A stretch of DNA of 64,000 nucleotides from Affinibrenneria salicis (GCF_008710095.1 NZ_VYKJ01000008.1:181346-245345); one strand, 5' to 3'. Counted from the first letter of the stretch, positions 18,771 through 27,894 are shown. The notes: generated by a model not told the origin, from the letters alone. Translations and numbers: made by a program.

Positions 18771-20929
18771 CAGTAATACCTGAGCTGGTCGGCCCACTGG
18801 CTGCCTTTAAATTCGCGTTTCAACTGAGTAAACCAGGCGCGGCGCGTGGCCTTGTCGATCGTCTGCGAGCCGCAGCCGTTATAACCGCTCGGGGCATAGC
18901 AGTAAATCGCGCGGTACAGCGCATAACTTTTATCCTCCGGCGGCGCTTTGGCGTCGGCGATAACCTGCATATAGTCATCCAGCCGATTGCGGAGCTGGCC
19001 GGCGAACGATTGAGGCGCCTGAGTCAGACCCTGCAGAGCATTATCTTCCCCCCAGTCGAATCCCACCTGATTATCGGTGCGCAGGTAGAATTCGCCGAGA
19101 CAATTCAGCGCTCTGGCGTCGCCGGGACGCTGGCTCAGGGCGGTGACCACCGCGGTCAACGCCGGGCACTGATAGCCCTCTTCGGTATCGCCGCCGTCCC
19201 AGTCGAAATCCTGCAGATTTTCCATATTCCAACTGGCGTTTTCCGTGTTGATCAGCGGCGGAATGCGCGTGCGCCAGGCGCTATCCCGCAGCCAGCCGCG
19301 GTAGTCGCCGTGACTCAGATCTTTGCTTAACAGAGTGTGCAGGGCGATCGCCTGTTCTTCTTGTGACGGCGCCTGTTCCACCTGTTGGCGCAGCAATTGG
19401 GCGTCGGCGCTGGTTTTGAGCACGGCCGAGCGGAAGCGTAAATTGGTTATCGGGCTGTCGGCGGCGAAGACCCGTTCCGGCCGGCCGCCGCTGACCAGCG
19501 TTTCAGCCAGCGCCAGCTGCAGGTACTGCTGCTGGGTATAGTTCACCTTACGGGTCAGCAGATGGCGCCAGTGCGTTTCCGCGTCCTGCCAGCGCTTCAG
19601 GTTGTGCAGCGCTTTGCCGCGCAGCACCTGCAGACTAAACGCGGTGCTGGCGGTCAGGTCGGCGGGCGCGCTGGCCGGCGTCAGCGTCAGCACCGCCTCG
19701 TTGTCGCCGCGGCGGAAAAATTGCCACGCGGCCAGCAGATAACGCGCCTCCTGCGCCATTCCCGCCTGTTCGAACAGCGGCTGCTGCGCGCTCAGTTCGG
19801 CATCGGTCAGCGGCGGCAGGTTGTTCCAGCTGCGTTCGCTGCGCAGGCGTTTTAAATCCTGAATCAACATCAGCGCCGGATTATCGGCGTCCAGCGTGAA
19901 CTGACTATTCTCCAGCAGCTTATTATCGATTTCATCGCTGAGCGATTGCAGCGTGTCGATATCGTCGCTTTGCGCCAGCGTCCGGCTATAGATGCCGGCC
20001 AGCGCGGGTATATCGCCGGCGATCCAGTAAGCGCGTCGATACAGCCCCTGCGCCGAACTGGCGTAGCGGCCCTGCGGATAGCGCTGCAGATATTCATCGA
20101 TGCGGGCGATAGCCCGCTGCGCGGCCTGTTTGTCCGCTTTGCCCGGATCGAACATGTTGTATTCATCCAGCGCGTTCTGCATCGCCTGACCGATGGCGAC
20201 CCGGATCAACATATAGCGCGCGGTTTCCGCCACCCATGGCTGAGAAGCCTGACTCAGCGCCTGAAACCCCTGCTCGGCCTGTGCGAACGCGCTCTCATAA
20301 AAAGCGACGGCATTGAGCAGATAGCGTTTGAATTCGCCGGCGTGGCCGTCATCCGGCACGGCATCCAACATCGCGTCGTTCAGGTCGCCGAACTCGTCAT
20401 CCGGCAGCATGGCGATACGGTACAGCGCCAGAGTGCTGCGCTGCCGGCCGTTTAGCTGCGCGTCCTGACCCAGAACGTGGAGAAAGTCGGTCGCGGTGGC
20501 CGGCGTGTTGGAGACTTCGCGCCCCTCGCCTTCGTTGGCGTCCGCGGCCGCTATTTTGGCGAGCCATTGCTGACTCAGACCCAGCGCCTGCGCCGCGTTG
20601 GCCAGCGCGGCGTTGTCGGATTGTTCGGACTCGGCATCCGGCGTCGGTTCAACCGTGGCCGCCAGCCCCATGACCCGCCATGCGGTAAAAGGATCGATGC
20701 GGGTCCGGGCTTGATCCGGCAGCGGCTGCGGAACGGGCAGCGGGATGCCGTTCCGGCCGGCCTGCAGTAATATCAGATTGGTGCGGGTATCGTTATCGGG
20801 GGCGAGCCAGGGCTGGGCCGACATGCCGCATTCGGTATCGGAGAAGCCGCAGAGATCGTCCGCGGAGGCGAACGCCTGCCCGCTGAGTAAAAGCGTCAGG
20901 CAGCCCGCCAGAGCCGTTGTTCCTTTCAT
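18767..20929 (-). CDS. Large exported helical-repeat protein of unknown function (720 aa)
   Basis: I do not recognise this as a named protein. It has a signal peptide (cleavage near AFASA), then a small Cys pair (DLCGFSDTECG), then about 600 residues rich in Ala, Leu, Gln and Asp/Glu. Recurrent helix-pair units typical of TPR-like solenoids are visible (for example RIDEYLQRYPQGRYASSAQG and ALHNLKRWQDAETHWRHLLT). Further Cys residues cluster near the C-terminus (YCYAPSGYNGCGS). It begins 29 bases after the cpxA stop and is coupled to the DUF3142 gene. A periplasmic scaffold or cell-envelope role is plausible but unproven. Confidence 0.8.
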   Translation of the reverse strand: MKGTTALAGCLTLLLSGQAFASADDLCGFSDTECGMSAQPWLAPDNDTRTNLILLQAGRNGIPLPVPQPLPDQARTRIDPFTAWRVMGLAATVEPTPDAESEQSDNAALANAAQALGLSQQWLAKIAAADANEGEGREVSNTPATATDFLHVLGQDAQLNGRQRSTLALYRIAMLPDDEFGDLNDAMLDAVPDDGHAGEFKRYLLNAVAFYESAFAQAEQGFQALSQASQPWVAETARYMLIRVAIGQAMQNALDEYNMFDPGKADKQAAQRAIARIDEYLQRYPQGRYASSAQGLYRRAYWIAGDIPALAGIYSRTLAQSDDIDTLQSLSDEIDNKLLENSQFTLDADNPALMLIQDLKRLRSERSWNNLPPLTDAELSAQQPLFEQAGMAQEARYLLAAWQFFRRGDNEAVLTLTPASAPADLTASTAFSLQVLRGKALHNLKRWQDAETHWRHLLTRKVNYTQQQYLQLALAETLVSGGRPERVFAADSPITNLRFRSAVLKTSADAQLLRQQVEQAPSQEEQAIALHTLLSKDLSHGDYRGWLRDSAWRTRIPPLINTENASWNMENLQDFDWDGGDTEEGYQCPALTAVVTALSQRPGDARALNCLGEFYLRTDNQVGFDWGEDNALQGLTQAPQSFAGQLRNRLDDYMQVIADAKAPPEDKSYALYRAIYCYAPSGYNGCGSQTIDKATRRAWFTQLKREFKGSQWADQLRYYW

Positions 20930-20958
20930 TCGTCGGTTTCCTGTAAACGCAAAATAGA

Positions 20959-22329
20959 TCAGCGTTGATGTAATGGTAACCAGATTGTCAGGCGCAGGCC
21001 ACCCAAAGGGCTGTCGTCGGCTTTTACCCAGCCGCGATGTTGAGTGATGGCGGTTTCCACGATGGCCAGTCCGAGCCCGGTTCCGCCCGATTCGCGATCG
21101 CGCGCTTCATCGGTGCGATAGAACGGCCGGAAAATCTGCTCGCGGTCTTCGGCGCTGACGCCCGGGCCGTCATCATCAACGGTGATCGTCACGCCCTGGC
21201 TGTCGGTAGTAAACGCCACCGAGATAGTGTGATTGGAGTAGCGTAGTGCGTTGCGCACCACGTTCTCCAGCGCGCTGTCCAGCGCCGCCGGATTGCCCAG
21301 AATGGTCCAGGGGCCGGGCGGCGAGGTCACGTGCAGCACTTTACCCATCTGCTCGGCCTCAAAGCCGGCGTCGTCCAGCACATCGGACCATAGCTCGTCC
21401 GCTTTGAGCGGTTCGCGAAACAGTTCGTTTTTATGCTGAGTGCGCGACAGCACCAGCAAGTCATTGATCATGCTGTCCAGTCGCTGGGTTTCCGTCTCAA
21501 TGCGCGCCAGTTCATGGCCTTCGCCCTGACGGCGGCGCAGCAGCGCGGTGGCCAGTTGCAAACGGGTAAGCGGAGTGCGCAGCTCATGGGAGATATCGGA
21601 CAGCAAACGCTGCTGGGCCGTCACCATGCGTTCCAGCGCGCTGACCATCTGGTTGAAGCTGGCGCCGGTGGCGAGGAACTCCTGCGGTCCGGATTCCAGT
21701 TCGGGGTGCTGGCGCAGGTTGCCGCGCGCCACATCGTCGGCGGCGTTTTTCAGTTTCCGCGCCGGTTTCGCCAGACTCCAGGCCAGCCACAATAACAGCG
21801 GCGCGCTGATCAGCATGGTGACGATCAGCAACAGCAAGGGGCGGTCAAACAGCAGGTTGATGAAATCGGACTGCGGACTGTTGGCCGGCCGAATCAGATA
21901 TAACTGGTAGTGGTCTTCGCCGTCGCGTACGGAAAACGGACCGAGCATTTCGACCCGGCCATATTTTTTCTTTTGCGGATGGTCGGCGTTATCCGACTGG
22001 CCGATAAAGTTGCGCACTATCTGCATTTCGTTGGGCTGTGCGCCCAACACCCGCCCTTCGCTGGTGACCAGCAGCAGACGTTGCCCCGGCGGCGCCCATT
22101 TTTCAATCACGTGAAACAGGCGGCGCCACCAGAGCAGGTCGTTGGGCGGATCGTTGGCCAGTTCGATCTCAATATGCTTTTCCAGCATCGTCCCCTGGCG
22201 CTGTTCGCTGTCGAGCAGCGAGGTCAGCTTGCGCGAATCCAGCTTAGGCACCATAAGCACCAGCATGAGCACCAGCGCCAGCGTGAACCAGAAAATGGCG
22301 AAAATACGCGCGGTAAGACTGTTAATCAT
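20959..22329 (-). CDS. cpxA: CpxA, envelope-stress sensor histidine kinase
   Basis: Inner-membrane kinase sensing misfolded envelope proteins; it phosphorylates CpxR and is held inactive by CpxP. It is 456 aa: TM1 ~7-28, periplasmic sensor ~30-163, TM2 ~164-186, HAMP, a dimerisation domain with the phospho-accepting His in LLSDISHELRTPLTRL, and an ATPase domain with ENVVRNALRYS, DDGPGV and GTGLGLAIVE. The start overlaps the cpxR stop (ATGA). Confidence 0.97.
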   Translation of the reverse strand: MINSLTARIFAIFWFTLALVLMLVLMVPKLDSRKLTSLLDSEQRQGTMLEKHIEIELANDPPNDLLWWRRLFHVIEKWAPPGQRLLLVTSEGRVLGAQPNEMQIVRNFIGQSDNADHPQKKKYGRVEMLGPFSVRDGEDHYQLYLIRPANSPQSDFINLLFDRPLLLLIVTMLISAPLLLWLAWSLAKPARKLKNAADDVARGNLRQHPELESGPQEFLATGASFNQMVSALERMVTAQQRLLSDISHELRTPLTRLQLATALLRRRQGEGHELARIETETQRLDSMINDLLVLSRTQHKNELFREPLKADELWSDVLDDAGFEAEQMGKVLHVTSPPGPWTILGNPAALDSALENVVRNALRYSNHTISVAFTTDSQGVTITVDDDGPGVSAEDREQIFRPFYRTDEARDRESGGTGLGLAIVETAITQHRGWVKADDSPLGGLRLTIWLPLHQR

Positions 22330-23024
22330 GCGGCCGATACCATCAGGTAGCCCCGTCCGCGCAGCGTTTTAAACCACGGCAGGCCGTCTTTACGCTCCGG
22401 CAGCTTGCGGCGCAGATTGGAGATATGCATATCAATCGCGCGATCGAAAGGCGTCAGGCGTTTGCCCAGCACCTCCTGACTCAGATGCTCGCGGGAAACC
22501 ACCTGGCCGAGGCGCTGCGCCAGCAGGTAGAGCAGCGTGAATTCCGTGCCGGTCAGATCCAGCACGACGTCATCGAAGCTGGCCTCCTGGCGGCCGGAGT
22601 TGAGGCGCAGACCGTCCACCTCCAGCGTCGGCGCGCTGGCTTCGCCCTGCTGCTGTTGTTCCGTCCAGTTTGAACGGCGCAGGATCGCCCGGATACGGGC
22701 CACCAGCTCGCGGTCGTTAAACGGTTTAGGCAGATAATCGTCCGCGCCCAGCTCCAGCCCCAGCACGCGATCCAGTTCGCTGCCGCGCGCCGTGAGCATG
22801 ATGACCGGCGTCTGGTACTGCTGGCGAACTTCTTTCAGCGTATCGATACCGTTTTTCCTTGGCATCATGATATCCAGCAAGAGCAAATCAATAGAGTCAT
22901 CCAGCGCGCTTAACGCCTGTTCGCCGTCATAGGCGACAACGACGTTAAATCCTTCCATTTCGAGCAATTCCTTTAACAGCGAGGTCAGCTCTCTATCGTC
23001 ATCAACCAACAGGATTTTGTTCAT
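22326..23024 (-). CDS. cpxR: CpxR, envelope-stress response regulator
   Basis: An OmpR-family DNA-binding response regulator, 232 aa. The receiver domain has the acidic pocket VDDD at 7-10, phospho-acceptor Asp51 in LLLLDIMMP, and the conserved lysine in DDYLPKPF. The C-terminal winged helix ends in TLRGRGYLM. It is divergent from cpxP, with a CpxR box between them that would also serve autoregulation. Confidence 0.98.
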   Translation of the reverse strand: MNKILLVDDDRELTSLLKELLEMEGFNVVVAYDGEQALSALDDSIDLLLLDIMMPRKNGIDTLKEVRQQYQTPVIMLTARGSELDRVLGLELGADDYLPKPFNDRELVARIRAILRRSNWTEQQQQGEASAPTLEVDGLRLNSGRQEASFDDVVLDLTGTEFTLLYLLAQRLGQVVSREHLSQEVLGKRLTPFDRAIDMHISNLRRKLPERKDGLPWFKTLRGRGYLMVSAA

Positions 23025-23078
23025 GTTTTATCTACCTCCAGAGGCAAAATACGTTATAGATTGCCGCTATTCCATGAC

Positions 23079-23093
23079 TTTACGTAGTTTTAC
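23079..23093 (+). promoter_or_regulatory. CpxR box between cpxR and cpxP
   Basis: TTTAC-GTAGT-TTTAC, the reverse complement of the CpxR consensus GTAAA-N5-GTAAA with both halves perfect. It lies about 54 bases upstream of cpxR and 84 bases upstream of the cpxP start. It is expected to activate cpxP and autoregulate cpxRA. Confidence 0.85.
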
Positions 23094-23177
23094 ATCCTCT
23101 GACGCATGTTTGCAGCCGTGCGATTAGACTGACTTTCATTGATTCGCTGCATGACATATCGACATGAGGTTTTTTTG

Positions 23178-23663
23178 ATGCGACAGGTCTCCGCGCTTTC
23201 TCTGGTTTCGCTGCTGGTTTTAGGATCTTCCGCGGCGGCGAGTGAAACGGATAACGCATCAAAAGGCATCTGGTCGCACGATGAGACTGCCACAGTAACG
23301 GTCTCGGGTCACCAGGGGATGTTTGATGGCGTCAGACTGACGGAACTGCAGCGTCAGCAAATGCGAGATTTGATGCAACTGGCCCGGCAGGAACTGCCCG
23401 AACTGAATACCAATGACGTGGAGGTCATGCACCGGCTGATCATTGCGGAAAAGTTTGATGAGGCGGCCGTGCGCGCTCAGGCGGAAAAGATGGCGCAGCG
23501 TCAGGTGGTTCGTCAGGTCGAGATGGCCAAAGTGCGCAACCAGATGTACAACCTGTTGACGTCAGAGCAGAAACAAATTTTAGCCCAGAAACATCAGCAG
23601 CGTATGGAAAGCATGCGGCAGCAGATGGATCGGGTCAACCAGGCTTCCGCCCGGAAGCAGTGA
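23178..23663 (+). CDS. cpxP: CpxP, periplasmic inhibitor of the Cpx response
   Basis: A periplasmic Spy/CpxP-family protein that binds CpxA and damps the stress response. The start is set at 23178 (161 aa) because GAGG lies 8 bases upstream and the signal peptide begins there (MRQVSALSLVSLLVLGSSAA). Both LTxxQ signature motifs are present: LTELQ and LTSEQ. It is divergent from cpxRA. Its 3' end carries the CpxQ RNA and a strong terminator. Confidence 0.95.
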   Translation: MRQVSALSLVSLLVLGSSAAASETDNASKGIWSHDETATVTVSGHQGMFDGVRLTELQRQQMRDLMQLARQELPELNTNDVEVMHRLIIAEKFDEAAVRAQAEKMAQRQVVRQVEMAKVRNQMYNLLTSEQKQILAQKHQQRMESMRQQMDRVNQASARKQ

Positions 23664-23710
23664 AGTAAGTTGTGATAGATGCCCTGAAGTAAGTAGTAGT
23701 AGCTATACCC

Positions 23711-23771
23711 TTTTTCCTTGCCATAGACACCATCCCTGTCTTTAGCCCTCCATGATGGAGGGCTTTTTTTT
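23711..23771 (+). ncRNA. cpxQ: CpxQ small RNA, 3' end of the cpxP transcript
   Basis: The sequence CCTTGCCATAGACACC followed by ATCCCTGTCTT matches the conserved 5' half of enterobacterial CpxQ as I remember it. It is followed by the terminator hairpin AGCCCTCCA-TGA-TGGAGGGCT (23744-23764) and a T-run to 23771. In E. coli and Salmonella CpxQ is cut from cpxP mRNA by RNase E, binds Hfq and represses envelope-related messages such as nhaB. Here the pairing regions are retained while the terminator stem differs in sequence. The 5' end is placed by analogy and could shift by a few bases. Confidence 0.85.
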
Positions 23772-23816
23772 GCCGGTTTTCGGGCTAAGCCGTTTTAAAA
23801 CAATTACCTGCTAAGA

Positions 23817-23856
23817 AATTGCAAACAATTGCAAGCAGTCAAAAAGCGGTCAAAAA
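23817..23856. repeat. Short direct repeats beside the integrase remnant
   Basis: AATTGCAA occurs twice (23817-23824 and 23827-23834), and GTCAAAAA twice with an 11-base period (23838-23845 and 23849-23856). They lie 30-70 bases beyond the stop of the integrase fragment, where temperate phages of this type carry attachment and arm-binding sites. They are possible remains of a phage att region; this is inference. Confidence 0.4.
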
Positions 23857-23885
23857 CGGGCCGTTTTGGGCCAGTGTGGACACTT

Positions 23886-24112
23886 TCAACCGGCTATTTT
23901 TCCCCGTAACGGGTTAAGCTTAATCGCGTTTTCCAGATAGTCCGGCGCCAGGTGCGCGTAAGTCATGGTCTGCTGGGTGCTGGCCGGGCATGACCTAAAA
24001 TCTGCTGTAGCGCGACCAGGCTCCCCACGTTCATCACAAAATAACTGGCGAACGTATGCCGCAAAATATGCGATGCCTGACCTTTCGGTATACCCGGCTT
24101 TATCCAACACGC
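23886..24112 (-). pseudogene. Remnant of a phage-type tyrosine recombinase (C-terminal end, frameshifted)
   Basis: Reading the minus strand, one frame gives GIPKGQASHILRHTFASYFV and then VALQQILGHA. After a frame change near 23986 the next frame gives ASTQQTMTYAHLAPDYLENA and ends in NPLRGKIAG and a stop. Together these are the H-x-L-R-H, GH and catalytic Tyr motifs of a tyrosine integrase, in the style of P2-like phage integrases. Everything upstream of the arginine motif is missing or scrambled. It lies just past the cpxP terminator and indicates a decayed prophage insertion. Confidence 0.8.
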
Positions 24113-24521
24113 GTGATAAGTACCGGAGTATGAAACGGGAACGTATCCGGGGCGGCATCGTCCGCAACGCTTATGATCGTATGAATCTATGTCATTGATG
24201 GCCGTTGCCAGATCGGTTTGTCCCGCCCGCGCACGCCATGGAAAAAGCGTCAGTCACGTTTTGCCAGCGCGTAGTGAGTGCGGGACGATGTTCCACGAAA
24301 ACGAAAATATAAACAATCGATTGCGGTTGTTGCAGGCAGCCGACAACAAATGTCGGCTTCCCGCTCGCCGGCGCGGGGTCACTCAGCCGGCAGTCAGGGC
24401 GCTGTGCGGCTAATCGCGGTGTTAGCGGTGGCCCATGTTCTTGTGCATTGTGGCGCTAACAGCGCATGCCGCGATAACGATAAAGTCGTTGCTGCACATC
24501 CTCTACTTATGGGTATCTGTT
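24113..24521. other. Non-coding region after the integrase remnant
   Basis: About 400 bases with no convincing gene. Small open frames here lack ribosome sites and family features. A hairpin AGCCGACA / TGTCGGCT (24338-24358, 5-base loop) is present without a clear T-run. The stretch is probably scar sequence from the prophage plus the promoter of the acetyltransferase gene. Confidence 0.45.
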
Positions 24522-25223
24522 ATGTCAGTGAAAATGAATGCATTTCAACAGCCTGTCGGCGCCGCAATGCCTGAATGGACGGCGCGTCCCCGACCCGGGC
24601 GGGTAACGCTGGAAGGGCGCTATTGCCGTCTTGAGCCGGTACAGGTCGACCGCCATGCGGCTCAGCTTTACGCGGCTTATTGTCTGGCGCCGGATGCGCG
24701 TGACTGGACCTATTTAAATGTCGGGCCGTTTGCCGATGAAAATGATTACCGGCGCTACGCCGGACAAATGGAACAATCCAACGATCCGCTGCACTTCGCC
24801 ATTGTCGATCGCGCCAGTGAGCAGGCGGTGGGAACATTTTCTCTGATGCGCATCGATACGGCCAACGGCGTGATGGAGGTCGGCTATGTGGCATTTTCGC
24901 GGCGCCTGCAAAAGACCCGTATGGCGACAGAAGCGCATTATCTGTTGATGTGTCTGGCGTTCGATCAGCTTGGCTATCGGCGTTACGAGTGGAAATGCGA
25001 TAGTCTCAATGCGCCTTCGCGCGCCGCCGCTTTACGGCTCGGTTTCACTTTCGAAGGCATCTTTCGTCAGGCCGTGGTTTATCGGGGGCGCACTCGCGAT
25101 ACCGCCTGGTTTTCGCTGCTCGATAGCGAGTGGCCGCTGATCAAAGGGGCGCTGGCGCGCTGGCTGGCGGAAGATAATTTTGATCCACAGGGTAAACAGA
25201 AAAAAGCGCTGAGTGAGGTTTGA
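24522..25223 (+). CDS. GNAT-family N-acetyltransferase (RimJ/RimL-like)
   Basis: A 233-aa acetyltransferase with the RimJ/RimL-type GNAT core: RLEPVQVDRHAAQLY at the N-terminus, GTFSLMRIDTANGVMEVGYV for strands 2-4, the acetyl-CoA loop region RRLQKTRMATEAHYLLM, and RRYEWKCDSLNAPSRAAALR with LGFTFEGIFRQ. The usual target is a protein N-terminus or a small amine; the substrate is unknown. The start is uncertain: 24522 (MSVKMNAF) is chosen and 24534 is also possible. Neither has a strong ribosome site. Confidence 0.85.
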   Translation: MSVKMNAFQQPVGAAMPEWTARPRPGRVTLEGRYCRLEPVQVDRHAAQLYAAYCLAPDARDWTYLNVGPFADENDYRRYAGQMEQSNDPLHFAIVDRASEQAVGTFSLMRIDTANGVMEVGYVAFSRRLQKTRMATEAHYLLMCLAFDQLGYRRYEWKCDSLNAPSRAAALRLGFTFEGIFRQAVVYRGRTRDTAWFSLLDSEWPLIKGALARWLAEDNFDPQGKQKKALSEV

Positions 25224-25346
25224 ATCGCGCCGGATAATGGAGGACCGGTTTTTTAAATTGCGCCGGTCTGCGCGTTAATGCCGGTTATCGTCGCGGTCGA
25301 GTATCCGGGCCCGCCGTGATGACGGGCCTTATGCTCCGGCAGTTGG

Positions 25347-26609
25347 TCAGGGCTGGGTCAAACCGCGCATAATCTGTTCGAAATCGCTGAACGGGCAAAA
25401 TCCCTGCGCATCGACCGGGCAACCTTTCAGTTCAAGCGTCACCCGCTGCGGCGGGTTGGCGCGGCTGAGCGGGGCAAGCGTTCGAATTTGATCGGTGGAT
25501 TGATAAACGTATTCCACTTTAAGCCGCTGCTGCCCGCTGGCCTTATCCTGCCAGCGTTCAAAAACCACCTTGCCGCCGATAGGCGTGGTCTCAAACTGAT
25601 GCGGCAGCGCGTAAGGTTTGACGCCCAGCGCGGAGAACAGCGACGCCACGTTGGAGTCATGACCGACCAGCAGCGTGAATTTGGGCTGGCTGTCGCCGAA
25701 TGATCCAGACAGCGTTTTGACCAGACTGGCGGCGGCCTCTTTCGCCACCACCGGCGCGCTGAACAGCACGCTGTTGTAGTACTCTTTCACTGAGATCAAC
25801 TGCGCGAATTGCCGCTCGTCTTTGATGCGTCCCCAGGCGACGTCCTTCAGCGGCGCGCCTTCGTAATACTGCATAATAAAAGCGTCGGCGAGAGCGGTGC
25901 CGGTTTTGAGCGGACCGGAAACGCCTGGCTCCTGGCCGGCCGTAATTTTAACTTCAACCGGCAGCGCGTTAAGGTCGCACTGTTTGTCTTCTTTACAGGC
26001 CGGCGAATCGCTATAGCGGATAATGTCCGCCATCTGCTGGTAAATCGGTTTCAACCGGAGGTTCAACCCCCGCAGACCGTTTTCTCCGGCGGTTTGATTG
26101 ATGGAATCGATCGCATGCTGCTTAAATTCCGCGCTGCCGTCGCGAATGATCGGGTTAAAGGTATCGTCCATCGTGCCCAGCTTCTCTTTGTGATGGACGG
26201 GCACAAGACAGCCGGGAAAAGCGCCCAGAGAAAAATACTGCGCGGTGGCGATCGTGCGCTGCAGGCTGTTGGCGTAGACATAGACCTCTTTTTCCGTCGG
26301 GCAGTTCCCGGCGCTCAGCAGATGGTTATCCACCAGCCACTGATTAAAGTAACGACCGAAAAAGGCCTCCATCGTACCGCCGCGGGTCGTCAGGTAGCTG
26401 GCTGGCGTATCCCACTGCGGCCAGACCTCGGGCGTCAGCTTGCCCAGCGCGCTGCCCGGGCTGGCCAGCGGCGCCCGCAGGCCGTGTCGGCTGAGAACCA
26501 CGACCTGTTGCAGCGTCAGCCCATCGCCGTCGGCCAGCGCGGCGGACGTCAACGGCAGCAGTAACGGCAGCAGCGACAGACAAAAAAGTCTTTTTTTTCT
26601 TTGTGTCAT
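25347..26609 (-). CDS. agp: Agp, periplasmic glucose-1-phosphatase
   Basis: A histidine acid phosphatase that releases glucose from glucose-1-phosphate in the periplasm. It is 420 aa with a signal peptide (cleavage near ALADG). The catalytic motif SRHGLRAPLA is present, and the C-terminal motif is HDSN, as in Agp, rather than the HDTN of phytase AppA. Stretches such as SLQRTIATAQYF and QYYEGAPLKDVAWG match Agp closely. Cysteines typical of the family are conserved. It is monocistronic and divergent from fieF. Confidence 0.93.
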   Translation of the reverse strand: MTQRKKRLFCLSLLPLLLPLTSAALADGDGLTLQQVVVLSRHGLRAPLASPGSALGKLTPEVWPQWDTPASYLTTRGGTMEAFFGRYFNQWLVDNHLLSAGNCPTEKEVYVYANSLQRTIATAQYFSLGAFPGCLVPVHHKEKLGTMDDTFNPIIRDGSAEFKQHAIDSINQTAGENGLRGLNLRLKPIYQQMADIIRYSDSPACKEDKQCDLNALPVEVKITAGQEPGVSGPLKTGTALADAFIMQYYEGAPLKDVAWGRIKDERQFAQLISVKEYYNSVLFSAPVVAKEAAASLVKTLSGSFGDSQPKFTLLVGHDSNVASLFSALGVKPYALPHQFETTPIGGKVVFERWQDKASGQQRLKVEYVYQSTDQIRTLAPLSRANPPQRVTLELKGCPVDAQGFCPFSDFEQIMRGLTQP

Positions 26610-26786
26610 CAGGATATTCCTTTGGGGTGGTAAGTTGGCCGTCAGATGATGAGACCGGGCATCGGTTGCCCTGCCGCGCGGACGCGAACTTTCCGCCGCC
26701 GACGCGCGGCCTGGTCAGTCGGGGCCGGTTTTTTGTCGGTTTTCCGTTATAATAGGCCTTTTGTCGATGCCGGATATGGAGTTTTA

Positions 26787-27689
26787 ATGAATCCGCACTA
26801 CGCGCGTCTTGTTACAACGGCCGCCGTCGCTGCGACGATAGTCGCGTCTTTGTTATTTATCATGAAGGTGTTCTCCTGGTGGTACACGGGCTCGGTAAGT
26901 CTGCTGGCCTCGCTGGTGGATTCGCTGGTCGATATCGCCGCCTCGCTGATCAACTTGCTGGTGGTGCGCTACTCTTTGCAGCCTGCCGATCAGAACCATA
27001 CGTTTGGTCACGGTAAGGCCGAATCGCTGGCGGCGCTGGCGCAGAGTATGTTTATTTCCGGTTCCGCGCTGTTTTTGATGCTGACCGGTCTGCAGCATTT
27101 GCTGACGCCGCAGACGCTGAACGCGCCGGCTATCGGTATCTGGACCACCGTGATCGCGCTGTTCACCACGCTTTTCCTGGTTACATTTCAGCGCTGGGTG
27201 GTGAGAAAAACGCACAGCCAGGTGGTGCGGGCGGATATGCTGCACTACCAGTCCGATGTACTGATGAATGGCGCGATCCTGATAGCGCTGTGGTTAAGCA
27301 GCCAGGGATTTATGCGCGCCGACCCCTTGTTCGCCCTGGGGATCGGTGTTTATATTTTGTTCAGCGCGGGCCGTATGGGGTACGATGCGGTGCAACTGTT
27401 GCTGGACCGCGCGCTGCCGGCTGAAGAGCGGCAGGCGATTGTGGCGCTGGTGTCCGCCTGGCCGGGCGTGAAAGGGGCGCATCAGTTGCGCACCCGGCGT
27501 GCCGGGCCGACGCGGTTTATACAGCTGCATCTTGAAATGGATGATAATCTGGCGCTGATTGATTCCCACGCGATTGCGGATCAGGTTGAACTGGCGTTGC
27601 AGACGCGTTTTCCCGGTTCGGATATCATCATTCATCAGGATCCCTGTTCCATGGTGCCGCAGGAGCGGCGTGGTCACTGGGAGCTATAA
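26787..27689 (+). CDS. fieF: FieF, cation-diffusion-facilitator exporter (iron/zinc)
   Basis: An inner-membrane H+-coupled exporter of Fe(II)/Zn(II), 300 aa, the exact family length. I choose the ATG at 26787 (MNPHYARLV) with GGAG 5 bases upstream rather than an in-frame ATG 47 codons earlier. Six spans are present, with the metal-site Asp/His pairs in DSLVDIAAS and ADMLHYQSD and a cytoplasmic C-terminal domain. In E. coli fieF sits between cpxP and pfkA; here the integrase scar, the acetyltransferase gene and agp intervene on the cpxP side. Confidence 0.96.
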   Translation: MNPHYARLVTTAAVAATIVASLLFIMKVFSWWYTGSVSLLASLVDSLVDIAASLINLLVVRYSLQPADQNHTFGHGKAESLAALAQSMFISGSALFLMLTGLQHLLTPQTLNAPAIGIWTTVIALFTTLFLVTFQRWVVRKTHSQVVRADMLHYQSDVLMNGAILIALWLSSQGFMRADPLFALGIGVYILFSAGRMGYDAVQLLLDRALPAEERQAIVALVSAWPGVKGAHQLRTRRAGPTRFIQLHLEMDDNLALIDSHAIADQVELALQTRFPGSDIIIHQDPCSMVPQERRGHWEL

Positions 27690-27759
27690 TGCGCGATCGG
27701 CGGCGGTTTCCGCCACTGATGCGCAGTGCAAGTGATATTTTTGCACTATTTAGTCTGAC

Positions 27760-27793
27760 CTGAATCAATTCAGCTAAGGGTATTTGTTATACT
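27760..27793 (+). promoter_or_regulatory. pfkA promoter region with Cra (FruR) site
   Basis: The palindrome CTGAATCAATTCAG (27760-27773) fits the Cra operator and closely resembles the one before E. coli pfkA. A TATACT -10-like hexamer lies at 27788-27793. Cra represses glycolytic genes when fructose-1-phosphate is low. The hexamer and operator are seen; regulation is inferred from the E. coli case. Confidence 0.65.
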
Positions 27794-27894
27794 ATACAGA
27801 TTAAAAGGTTGAGAGTGATTGCCGATAACTTTTTCGGCGGTGGCTCTTTGATAGAAAATCCTGCGAAATTACATCTACAAGTCCAGAGGGTGTC

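Noticed and set aside
24189..24574. Small open frames between the integrase scar and the acetyltransferase gene
   Set aside because: No ribosome site, no recognisable family, composition of scrambled DNA.
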